Source: Alopecurus myosuroides (taxonomy: Eukaryota > Streptophyta > Magnoliopsida > Poales > Poaceae). From it: a DNA stretch of 64,000 nucleotides. The stretch lies in NCBI GenBank assembly GCA_028641055.1, contig CM054058.1, forward strand, positions 243,088,187 to 243,152,186, in the 5' to 3' direction. The translations under genes and the position numbers were made by a program. The notes under the pieces were generated by a model. That model saw nothing but the letters and a program-made list of their open reading frames with translations. It was not told the origin of the DNA and made no database searches. This document shows positions 32,959-43,300 of this stretch, piece by piece. Position 1 is the stretch's first letter; each line of letters opens with the position of its first letter.

Positions 32959-34622
32959 TGTGAACGGACAACGATGTCGCTTAGGGGGGGTGAATAGGCG
33001 ATTAAAACTTTTCCGGTTAAGGATTGCTAAATGCGGAAATAAACTAGAAGTTTAAATTAACAAACACACAACCTAAATATTCCAGGGTCAATTAGGTGCA
33101 CCAACAACTTGTGCTAAGCAAGACAAGTAACAAGGTGATAGCAAGATATGCAACTTCAAGCACGAAGGCTATCATAATGTAAATTGCATAAGTAAAACGC
33201 TCGGGTATAGAAATAACCGAGCCACACAGAGACGATGATGTATTCCCGAGTTCCTCCTTTTTACGGGAGTACGTCTCGTTGGAGGTGTGTGAGCTCGCCA
33301 CAAGAGTCCTACTCAACGCCACAAAGTCCTCACTCTATTCTCCGATGAACCTTGCCACAAATGCCTAATTCACCTTCCACTATTGACAACCTTCGATCGA
33401 GGCACACATCCACAATTTAATTGAAGGCTCCCGATGTCACCACAATCTTGGGGCACACATCCGCAACTTGAGTGGAGGCTCCCAAGAACACCACAAGCCG
33501 TCTAGGGTCCAAGACCCACGAGTAACAAGTCCACAAATTTTCACTTCCACGAATTCTCGTGGAGAGAGCAAACCGATGCAACCAATGCAAATGGCAAGAG
33601 CACAAGTACTCAAATCCTTCAATCTCAAATTCCAACAAAGCAACAAATACTTATGGGGGAATAAGAGAGGAAGAACAATGGAGAAATACCAAGAACACCA
33701 AGAGCTAGATCCACTAGGTTCCCCTCATAAAGAGAAGATGGATTGGTGAAAATGTAGATTTAGATCTCCTCTCACTTTTCCCTCAAAGATATGAAAGAAT
33801 CATGGGAGAGATTGAGAGGGGGAAGCTTCCTCAAGGTCAACAATGGTAGGAGAGAGAGAGAGACAAGAAAAAACGTCCTTAAGAAGTTAGAGAACCATTG
33901 GGGAAGAAGGCCCCTTAAATAGGTGCCCAGAAATCTGCCTGTTGGGGCCATTTTCGTGCATTCCCGGTAGTACCGGACGGCATCCGGTAGTACCGGGCGA
34001 AAATCCTCCCCAAACGAGTACCGAAACTGGAAAACGTGGTAGTACTGGTCCCGTCCGGTACTTTGGGTCGGTACTACCGACCTCCGCCTGGTAGTACTGG
34101 AAGCGGCAGAGCACCAATACAAAAATGTCCATAACTTTTGCGTCCGGACTCTGTTTTCGATGATGTTTGATTCGTTGAGTTCGCAACGACAAGCTCTACA
34201 AGATCATGCAGAGAAACATCATTGAACGACAATGGAAATTAAAACCAAATGTAGAAAGGTTTAACCTCTCTAAAAGAAACAACCGTAAAACCTCCATCAC
34301 CGAAAACGCACATAACTTTTGCGAATGAACTCCGAATGAGGTGAATCCAGTTGGTTTCGAAAGATAACAACAAGGAGTATCCAAACACAAATCAGTAGAT
34401 AATTTACCAAACATGGAAGGTGTGGAAATATTCTCAAAGATGAACCGGATATTTTCACCACCGAAAACGCAACAAGTTTTTCTTACCAAAAAGCATTTTC
34501 GATAAACCTTGGCTTGTCACGAAGATCACGACAAGCACCAAAACCCCGACTCGTAGTGTACTCGTGAATACATAGTGAAATATCATTTATCACACGATTG
34601 TCTCTAGGGCATAATTTCAACA
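32959..34622 (-). repeat. Solo copia-type LTR, about 1.66 kb
   Basis: On the minus strand it starts TGTTGAAATTATGCCCTAGA (34622 downwards), the start typical of Triticeae copia LTRs, and ends CCGTTCACA near 32959. A stretch close to the left end (CGATGTCGCTTAGGGGGGG, then GTGAATAGGCG) matches the LTR ends of the element at 51114. Neither a primer-binding site nor a polypurine tract adjoins it, so it is a solo LTR or a truncated element. I could not find a matching 5-bp target duplication, which leaves the exact ends uncertain. Confidence 0.7.
33913..33922 (-). promoter_or_regulatory. TATA-like box of the solo LTR
   Basis: CCTATTTAAGG on the minus strand holds the same place as the TATA box of the related LTR at 52121-52129. 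Upstream of it (33960-34100) is a set of short palindromes of the CCGGTAGTACCGG type. Confidence 0.5.
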
Positions 34623-34920
34623 CAAAGTGTACAAGATCACTTCAACGTCCCGACTCGTAGTGTGAGGTCCACCGAGGAGGTATGGCGGGGCATACGACTA
34701 CGCAGATCCGGTGTGGCGTCTCCTCCGTGCTCGAAAGTTCAATTACCGTACGTACGATGACACCATACGGTTTTCTTAATTTTAAGCGGCATCTTTGTTT
34801 TTTTTTTTGTTACTAACGGGCATTTCTGAATAAATTAATTCTCTACATTGGAATCCAATGATCAATTGCCAACCGAGGAGAATCAGTTGAACTTGCATGA
34901 CATAGTTTTAAAATAAATAA

Positions 34921-35278
34921 CTAGAAGAATACCCCGCGCGTTGCAGCGGGTATCTTTTAAAAGAAAATTCTATAAACAAAATGGTAAAAAATATTCCATT
35001 ATCAAGATTCAGTTGGTCACATAATTGATATACTAAATTTAATTCGCGTGAAATTATTTTATATTTTGAAAAATAAATATTAGTGACATGGATAATTATA
35101 TGGTTGAAAAAAAGATGGCATGGCTATGTGGCATGAAAATATGTAATATCACAATTATTAGTGGAGATGACATGGCTAATGATTGGCTAAAATGGTGGGT
35201 GATGTGGATAGTTTGCATGTTGAGATAGAAAAATCATAAATGCATCTTAGTGGGATTTTATCTTATAATAAGTATAGA
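34921..35278 (-). mobile_element. Small non-autonomous Helitron
   Basis: On the minus strand it starts TCTATACTTATTATAAG and ends with a hairpin, CCCGCTGCAACGCGCGGGG, eleven bases before the 3' end TTCTAG, followed by T. A TC start, a 3' hairpin and a CTAG end without target duplication define Helitrons. The 5' flank is C-rich GATA repeat rather than the expected A, so that end may be off by some bases. It has no coding capacity. Confidence 0.7.
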
Positions 35279-35296
35279 CAGATAGATAGATAGACG
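35276..35296. repeat. GATA microsatellite
   Basis: A short run of (GATA)n, interrupted by GACA and GACG, sits at the Helitron edge. Confidence 0.7.
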
Positions 35297-35707
35297 GATT
35301 GTTCTACTACTCGAAAAAAAATTAGAGAGCAACTTATTGCACGCGCTTTGAGTTGATAGCGAAGTTGCCTTCTACTACAGAAAGTTGCATTTAAGTATTG
35401 AGTGCTCTTAAAGCATCGGTCACAATTAGGAGTAGGAGTACCATTTGTTTTTCCTTGAGGGGTAGGATTAGGAGTACAGTACCTAGCATGATTTACTGAT
35501 GAGAATTGAAGTCAAGTCAACTAAAACCTTGCATGACGTAGCAGGCAGCCCACGATGGATTGATTGGCCTAGCACAAGGTGCCAAGACGCAAAGACCGAC
35601 TTGCTTGGGTCTTCCGATCAGCTCACCTCGTGCAGGGCGTGTTCCCTACGTCCGGCACACCAACCAACCAACCAATGTTTTCCACCAGACCCAGTCGTGC
35701 CCGCGAC

Positions 35708-35714
35708 TTAAATA
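35708..35714 (+). promoter_or_regulatory. TATA-like box of ectodomain exon copy 2
   Basis: TTAAATA lies 99 bp before the ATG at 35807. Two overlapping W-box cores (AGTCAA, TTGACT on the other strand) stand at 35511-35521. Both motifs are short and need transcript support. Confidence 0.45.
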
Positions 35715-35806
35715 CGGCGGCGCTCGGGCGAAACCAGTGGCGTGTAAAGACTAGTGGAGTAGAGAAGAAAACAGCCACATTCATCTGCCTCCTCTCGCCA
35801 GTCGCC

Positions 35807-36686
35807 ATGGCTCACCTGCCATTTTTGCTCGGCCTCCTCTTGCTCGGAGTTCATGCCTCACATGGCTCTCCTCTTTTGCTCAGTACCTACGACGATTCCA
35901 TGTGCCCGGAGTCGTTCAGCTGTGGCGGCGTTGACTTCAGATATCCGTTCTACCTGTCAGACGCAACTCGAGCAACCTCCGATTACACATCCAACTACTC
36001 TTGCGGCTACACCGATCTGAAGATCTTCTGCCAAGACGTGGGCAAAACCAAGGCCCCGGTCCTTCATCTGGGAGGAGACAGCTACACCATCCTGGACATC
36101 TCCTACGACAATCACACCATCATTCTCGGGGACGCCGACGTGCTCCCCGGAATCAACAGCTGCCCCAGAGTTACCCACAACGTGTTACTCGGACAAGCGT
36201 GGCTGAACTACACCGACTCCTTCAACAGCCTCGCCTTCTTCTTCGACTGCTACTCCGCCCCAGACGATGAGGCGCCTTCTGATTTGGATGAATACAAGAT
36301 ACAGTGCAATCCGGCTGCAGGCAGTGGAGATGGTGTTTCCTTCGTGTTCCTCTCTGACTCTGAGGGATTCAACGTTTCTCAACAGTACCAGCTGGCTGAC
36401 CACTGCTTACAGAATTTCGTGGTGCCGGTACACGAAGATGCTCTGCTGGGAAGAAATCCGCCCGTTCTGCCGGCCCAATACGGTGCCGTGCTTAAGCGGG
36501 GGTTCGAGTTGGAATGGAGCCTGCAGGGCACAGCGCAGGCATGCCAAAATTGCGAGCAATCTGGCGGACGGTGCGCCTACAGCGAGGGCAGAACCTTCCT
36601 CGGTTGCTTGTGCTCCGGTGGGAAGGTGGGTGGTCAGGATTGCCACGGCACGGCCGACACCTCTGCTCATGCAGAGTCCTCGTCAG
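35807..36686 (+). CDS. WAK-like ectodomain first exon, copy 2
   Basis: Signal peptide MAHLPFLLGLLLLGVHASHG, then GUB_WAK_bind (SCGGVDFRYPFYL, SCGYTDLKIFC, about residues 35-110) and WAK_assoc (YGAVLKRGFELEW, CQNCEQSGGRCAYSEGRTFLGCLC). Several N-X-S/T sites fit a glycosylated extracellular protein that may bind cell-wall material. The start at 35807 has Kozak-like GCCATGG; upstream in-frame sequence to 35579 has no signal peptide. The 880-nt exon ends in phase 1 at GTAAGT, and splicing to 43042 would give 700 residues. Reading through the donor continues 56 codons to a stop at 36854-36856. It lies between a Helitron and copy 3. It is either an alternative first exon or a receptor gene that lost its own kinase. 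Confidence 0.85.
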
Positions 36687-36856
36687 GTAAGTTCTTGAGA
36701 TCAGATCCTTCAATTAATTTCCCATTTGAAAGCAAACGGGCGATAGTACCTTTCACTTGCCAGTACCCATTCTCGCCGGACGATAAACCCAGTTTGTGTG
36801 AACTCATGTCCACGTACACCGATGATCATTATAGTACAGTACTACTAGTAATTTGA

Positions 36857-37562
36857 TGGGAGTAGTAGTTCCTTCTAGGTGATTTGCAACTCGTAGCATC
36901 CTGCTCCTCTCCCGTTGTGCGCGCTCGTTTCCGCTGCTGCTTGCCCATTGCAAGCGTGAGCCTGGTTTAGCCCGAGAATCAGCGGCGCTTGCTTGAAAGA
37001 CGAATAGCGCGTGGGTAGACAGAAGGAGATAAATATTAAGGACGGTTCCTGACCGTTTCCACGCCCCTTGATCCTGTTCAGCATCGAGTCACACCTTCTC
37101 GCGAGTGAGGTTCCTCATCGAACCACAGCTTTTCTGCAACGTTTCAATGTCAAACATCATAGAACTGCTGCCTGCTGTGCTGGGCGTGTTCGTTACTATT
37201 GTTCCTAGTCCTAGAAGAGAGTTGACCGAGGACCCAGTTTGGACATCGCTAACACCAAGTGACCGAGTATTAATTAAATGACAAAGCTACAAATTCCAAA
37301 ATAAAAAGCTTCTGGTACTTACTAGAAGAAAATAAATTCGGCAACTAGAAGCCTTTCTTCCACGCGCCTCGGCCGATAAAGAAACCACGCAAAGTCTCCA
37401 CGGAACAGCGACGGGAAGTGCTAGCAGTCTAGCAGCCAACTTGCGTGGCGCACTCAGCGTTCTGCGCGACACCTGACCGGTCAAAGGTTGAGCAAGAGGA
37501 GCCTTCCCAGCACGTCCCTCTCATCCGCCTCCGAGAAAACTCGCAATGCCTTCCCAGCATGA
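36857..37562 (+). other. No gene seen; upstream region of ectodomain copy 3
   Basis: No protein-like frame and no recognisable repeat. A W-box core (GGTCAA, TTGACC on the other strand) is at 37479-37484, 138 bp before the copy 3 ATG. Confidence 0.5.
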
Positions 37563-37568
37563 TATAAA
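37563..37568 (+). promoter_or_regulatory. TATA box of ectodomain exon copy 3
   Basis: TATAAA in the context GATATAAACG, 59 bp before the ATG at 37622. It suggests a promoter private to this exon. Confidence 0.6.
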
Positions 37569-37621
37569 CGAACGCGAGCAGAGGGCAGGCAAACTTCTCC
37601 TGAATTCATTAGCCAACAACC

Positions 37622-38456
37622 ATGCCTCTCTTGCCAAGCCACCACCACGACCTGCTGCTGCTGCTTCTCCTCTTGGCTGCGGTTGCCGCCTCCCATGGCG
37701 ATTCATCCGGTGATACTTATTACAACTCCTCCATGTGCCTGTCTCAAACTTACACCTGCGGAGACGTCAGTATTAGATACCCGTTCTATCTCTCCAGCGA
37801 GAGAAACGAGCTCAAGGGCTACAAGGATTCCTGCTGCGGCTACCCTGGCCTGGGGATCGTCTGCGACGACGGCAAGCCCATCTTGCAACTCGGCGAGGAG
37901 AGCTGCGCAGTTACGGGCATCCAGGGCTCCAGCGCATACGTGTCTCTAGCGGATCCGGATGTCGTCCAAGGCAGCTGCCCAAGAGTCGATCACAACGTGA
38001 CCTTCGGACAGGACTCATGGCTGAACATCTCTGCCGGCACGGTCGATTACCTCTTCTTCTTCCTCGGCTGCAACTTCAGGCTTGGCCTCGTCCAACCACC
38101 TCCCATCGAACCGATGACCTGCCCAGATTTTGCCAAGGATTATCCTGGACGGCCGTCGTTCGTGATTCCTGAAGATATCGTTCCTGCCGGGACCTGGCAG
38201 CAGGAGTGCGACAAAGTCATACGAGTTCCTGTGCTCAAACATGGCTCCGTCCACCCAAATGATACTGCATGGAGACAAACTGGATACGGCGACGTTCTTC
38301 GTAAGGGCTTCCAGGTGTCGTGGGACAAGAGCAACAACATCAAACCCGTCCGGTGTACCCAGTGCGAAGATTCCAAGGGACGGTGCGCCTTCAACCAAAC
38401 TGGAGGATTCCTGGCTTGCTTGTGCACCAACGGCCGAATCAACGATAACATCTGCG
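37622..38456 (+). CDS. WAK-like ectodomain first exon, copy 3
   Basis: Signal peptide with a run of leucines (MPLLPSHHHDLLLLLLLLAA), GUB_WAK_bind (YTCGDVSIRYPFYL, CCGYPGLGIVC) and WAK_assoc (YGDVLRKGFQVSW, CTQCEDSKGRCAFNQTGGFLACLC). The 835-nt exon ends in phase 1 (CTGCG, then GTACGT) and would join the kinase exons in frame to give 685 residues. Reading through the donor stops at 38540-38542. It resembles copy 4 more than copies 1 and 2 in the SLADxDVV and SCPxVxHNVT segments, as expected for tandem duplicates. No kinase follows before copy 4. Confidence 0.87.
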
Positions 38457-38542
38457 GTACGTACAATTCAACTCGTAAGCCCTTTTCAAACTGGCACCCA
38501 ATTTCCAATAGCACGGGAATCAATTTTTGTTGTGAGACATAG

Positions 38543-39029
38543 TATGAACATATCTTGATTCTTGAAGAACTAACCCATACACAAGTGCTCGTCTAGATAG
38601 TCTTAAACTGAACCCAGTTTGAAGCCGTCCTTTTGTTTTACTTTCTGAAATTGTTGGGCAATTTGCATCTCGCAACCTCCGCTTCCTTTGCATGCTAGTT
38701 AGTACTGCCTGACGCTCGATGTGGCTCTGCATCTTTTCTCGTTTCTGCAATCTTCCACCATCTATAGAGGCGCTAGTGCAAACGCTGAACGTTTCTGATC
38801 GCTGTGAACCAAGCCTATCAGATTTCAGTTTCGTCAGGCTTCTTCAGGCGTGGCAACATCTGTAGCTTGAATAGAGTAGTTCAGGTTTACTACTTGTTAA
38901 GTTGCTTTTTTTTTATAAAGACTTCTTAAGTTGCTAAATGAAATCCGTGTACAATTGTTCGCTATAGCGCGATATAGCTTCGGTATAGCGGATTTTAAAT
39001 GTTGTGCTATTTTGTAACATAGCACGCTA
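38543..39029 (+). other. No gene seen; between copy 3 and a Stowaway MITE
   Basis: Non-coding sequence with no recognised repeat. It may be intron or intergenic, depending on whether copy 3 splices to the distant kinase. Confidence 0.5.
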
Positions 39030-39247
39030 CTCCCTCTGTTCATTAAAGTAAGGCTTATATATTTTTTTCAAAAGCCAAAAGGTGTAAATTTTGACCAAGT
39101 TTTCTACAATACCAAATCAATACCGTTAGATACATCATAACATATATTTTCGTAGGTATTGATAGTTATTTCTAAAATCTTAGTCAAAGTTGACATTGTT
39201 TGACTTTTGGAAAAAAACACTATGCTTAGTTTCAGAAACAGAGGGAG
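39030..39247. mobile_element. Stowaway MITE, 218 bp
   Basis: Ends CTCCCTCTGTTC and GAAACAGAGGGAG are inverted repeats flanked by TA duplications at 39028-39029 and 39248-39249, the standard form of Tc1/mariner-derived Stowaway elements in grasses. Confidence 0.9.
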
Positions 39248-40280
39248 TATCTAGAACATTGGTTGGGACACCCACCCGTGTGTCATATCTCTGCTAACTG
39301 ACTAATTTGTGTAGTTTTCTAACAGCTGGCCTCAATAGCCGATGGTTTGTTACAAAACCTCAATAGCTGAGGGAGGCATTTTTGCTCCTGAGTGCATATG
39401 CACCCTTTATTTAAAATGCAATTCAAAAGCATTTTAAAAAATTGTAAAATAACGTTCGCGCATAAATCTTCATATGTTATATGTCCACAAAGGTGTTTCA
39501 CGAAAATAACCCAGTATTTTTTTGATCTGCGTAAAAAGACAAATTTTGGTGATAAAATAATTGTTTTTTCACAATACTTTTTACACGAGCCATAAAAATA
39601 TAGGTTTTCATGAAACGGTATTGTGAACACATAGGTGTATCCACGGAATTTTATTTCACGATTATTCAACATTTCAAAATACTTTTTTTTAAATCACGAA
39701 ACGACATTGTGAGCCAAAGTAGATTTCACTCACTCAATAGCCGGGCTTTTTTTTGTTACTCCCGCCCCAATAGGTGAGCAATCTACTCCTTTCAGTTAGC
39801 GTATTTTTCTCCGAGGGTTTTGAGTCTTTCTTTCACCACACGTTTACTTCAACCTTGTCTCTAGTCATTTTCAATTTTCTTCTCCAAAATCGCTTACAGT
39901 GATTGATACTTTCCTCGAAGGGCGAAGAGAGGAGTGTGCACAACCACGTTCACAGACGTGCAGAATCATTCAGAAAGGCAATTAAATCTTCCAGACAAAA
40001 TTCCAAATTACATCATAAATATGGACCTTTAGTATCTTTGCTTTGACACCAACCGAGAAGAAAGCACTGTCCAGTCGCGACGGGCCCATGGACATGGAGA
40101 CTGGAGAGACAGCAGGACGACTTGCATCGCTGCGGCAAGATGGCGCGTCGCAACTGCCACGGGCGTGCTATCAAATGTCACGTGCCGTACGTCCGTCCCG
40201 GTCCTGCACTGCCCACCCAACCGTCCCAACAGGCCAACCCCCTCACCCAAACCCCGCCAAGCTCTGCTCCACGCACGGCT
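39248..40280 (+). other. No gene seen; AT-rich repeat-like stretch then promoter of copy 4
   Basis: Positions 39320-39760 look like a decayed DNA transposon: AT-rich, with CAATAGCCGATGGTTTG-like and CAATAGCCGGGC-like motifs at its two sides. No ends could be fixed. A G-box CACGTG is at 40179-40184. Confidence 0.4.
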
Positions 40281-40286
40281 TATAAA
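40281..40286 (+). promoter_or_regulatory. TATA box of ectodomain exon copy 4 / kinase gene
   Basis: TATAAA in GCTTATAAACGG, 81 bp before the ATG at 40362. Spacing suits a pol II core promoter with a short leader. Confidence 0.65.
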
Positions 40287-40361
40287 CGGGACGCCGGCAC
40301 CATCCGCACCAGCTGCGCGGAATCCGGCCTCGCTCGACCCCAAACAGAGAAGAAACCAGCC

Positions 40362-43300
40362 ATGTCTCCCGTCTGCCGCCACCGCCACGGACGCATCCTC
40401 GCCCTGCTCGTCGTCCTCTTCGCCGCCGCATCCGATGGCGATCCGGCCGGTGACACCTACAACTGCCAGCCCGAGCCTTCCACCTGCGGCCATCTCAGCG
40501 TCCGGTACCCGTTCCATCTCTACGACGGGACAGATGTCTCGGCCCTGACGGAGTACGGCGAGCCGCCGCGCTCCTACTGCGGCTACCCCGGCCTGACCAT
40601 CCTCTGCGCCAACAACAAGCCCATCCTCCGCCTCGGCCGCGACGACTACGCGGTCTCGGCCATCAACTACACCAACCTCACCGTCTCCCTCGCCGACGCC
40701 GATGTCGTCGCCGGCAACGGCAGCTGCCCGACAGTGCGTCACAACGTCACCGTCCCGAAACCCTTCCATCTCGCCACCTCCACCGACGCCTACCTCTTCT
40801 TCTTCGTCGACTGCGTCTTCGGCCCTGACGGCGATTTCGGTCCCAAGCCATTGCGCAAGCCGCCGAGCCTCAAGCCCATCACCTGCGGAGGCTCTGGAGC
40901 AGACCTTGCCACCGCCATGTCCTTCGTGCTTCCGGAGCGCGAGGTCCCTCCCAAGGACTGGTGGCGGGCGTGCCAGTCGGTGTACAGCACGCCCGTGCTC
41001 AGGGAAGCCATCCCGGCGGATGCCCAGGACGCTGGGTGGAGGCGAGACGGCTACGTGAAGGCTCTCCGCGCCGGGTTCCATGTGAGCTGGGACCTCAGCT
41101 CCGGCCCATGCGGCCGGTGCGAGCATTCCAGCGGCAAGTGCGGCTACAACAGCACCGGCCAGTTCCTGGGCTGCCTCTGCACCAATGGCGCCCTGGCGGG
41201 CAGCGACGGCTGCATCAACATAGCTGAAACCGCCGCGACACTGTCCGGTAAGCCGTTCCGATCGAACTGCTGCAGCACTTCCCGTACCCGTCCGTATTCG
41301 CAACCGACTGCCCGGACACTGTCGGTCGACTCGTGCTTTGCACGCTAACTCAAGTCATAGGCTCAGAGCTCATAATCTGACAGATTGATAGGCCGGGCCA
41401 ACTCGAGAATAACAAGCGTATGTCTTTTTTCAGAAAAAGAATATATATCAGGTGGGTGTGAATGGACCCGAAGCTTGAATCACATCAGCACAATTCGTCC
41501 TCCCTTTCCTTCCTTTACATCTGACAAAGATGTCTCTGATTTTCCTTCCGATCGATGGCCCCATCGTCATTGAGTTTGGGAAGGGCGATAGTGTTTCTGG
41601 AAGCCAGCAGACCAGGGTCTTGGCCACATCGATCACGTCGGCTTCAGTCCGACCACGCGGAGAAGAAAATTAATTGGCACCAGTTGCACTGCACAGCGAC
41701 GCATCGCCATTCCGGGAGACTAATCAGGGATTCAGAAACCATTGTTGATTAGGTCGCTGCTGCTTTTCATGCCCTGTCCACTGTCTTAGCTACTGCAGGC
41801 ACCGTGGCAAGAGCTACCCGTCGAATAGTTAGGTGATCAGCAGCAAAGTTGATGTGCACTTGGGCCCTGTCCAATTTATTTGATGGGTCGACATCTTCTC
41901 ACATTTCTCAACCGAAGAGAGGCATGATCATTCATTCGACTGTTGGTCATAGATGCCCTGCATCGCTGGTGTTCACATTACCAAGACCCACTGGCCAGAT
42001 GCAGCAACCTGACATTATGTTCACCTCCAAAATCTGTGCAATCTTATATTATGACTACAAAAGCACTGCTTTCGAACGTCATCAACGACTAATTTAAACC
42101 ACTTCTTATTCAGCTTTTTACCTGATGGCATGAGTTGATGGCTCAAAGTTTGCTCCATCTTTTTTAGGAATAAACTGATCTCTTATTGTGAAAACATTAA
42201 TTGCAGTTTCTTTGTTAAGTATAAAATCTAAGACTTTCCAGACGGTTAGCCTTTGATTTTGAATTTTTTTCACACGCTCCGACATTATGGCAAGATATTC
42301 TTTCCATTATTTTAACGCTCCAACTTTTGATAGTTTATAGCTCATTAAAAAGGTTTATATTGTGGAACATAGGAAGTAAGATTTTCTAGACCATTAGTCT
42401 TTGATTTTGAATATTTTTTACACACTCTAGCGTCATGGTAAGATATTCTTTCCATTATTGTAACTGTCTTGAGCGTATGGTTTTGCCTGCCTTTATGACT
42501 TCTTCAGCTTTCTTTCTTGATGCTGATGCTCTACCTATCGGTATATGTGATGACTATATGTTAACTGCGACTTGAAGGACTAAACCCATCACAAAATCAA
42601 AACGTGTTGGTTTTTCTACAACTTTATCAAAAGTCCTTAGTGTTTCCATCTTACATGTCATGATGCACCAGTTCTTCAAAATGAAACGCAAACGCCCTGC
42701 GTCTCCTTTGCTGTTGGTACAAGATTTGGATTTTTCAAAATGCAGGTCGTTGTTCATCGACACTCAAAAGATATAAATCCATCCTTTGCATCATGGCAAA
42801 AGTTTCCAGGCTTTTGAGATTGGCATGTCATGTGACAGTTTTATTAGGAAGAAACAGCAGCTTGGCCAAGTTCCCCATGATACTTAGGCAGCAAATGTAA
42901 AATCTTCTCTTAGACTGCTAAGGTTCCAGCAACTAATCTGAATTAATGACAGAAAATAACCAATTACATGTTCGATTATCCAAGCAAATCTTCATAGACT
43001 TTTTTGCTGATTTACTTTTGTGCTTGTCAATTGCTTTGCAGGATCAAAAGGTAAAAAGACAAGAGCAGCTATAGCAGGTACTAGACATGCATATTTCCTG
43101 TGTCACTTGCTAATACTCATGGAGTCACCATTAAAGAAAAAAAAACTCATGCAGTTAATTTCTTGCTTCGGATGCCGCACAAGACGAGTTAGAGCATTTT
43201 TACCAGCAATTAGTATTGTATGTGAATATATGAACTCCTTACACTCCCTGCTTGCACTTATATTTGATTTGCGTTCTTGATTTAGCTGCTAGAGCACACC

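Noticed and set aside
32959..34622. Full-length copia element at the solo LTR
   Set aside because: No primer-binding site on its left, no polypurine tract on its right and no internal genes, so only an LTR is supported.
40029..41303. Long minus-strand frame of 424 codons opposite ectodomain copy 4
   Set aside because: It is a shadow of a GC-rich exon: the plus strand has a signal peptide, Cys-rich WAK motifs and correct splice borders, while the minus frame is Ala/Gly/Val-rich without motifs.
36687..43041. Separate kinase genes for ectodomain copies 2 and 3
   Set aside because: No glycine-loop, HRD or DFG motif is found in any frame before 43502, so individual complete receptor kinase genes cannot be supported for these copies.
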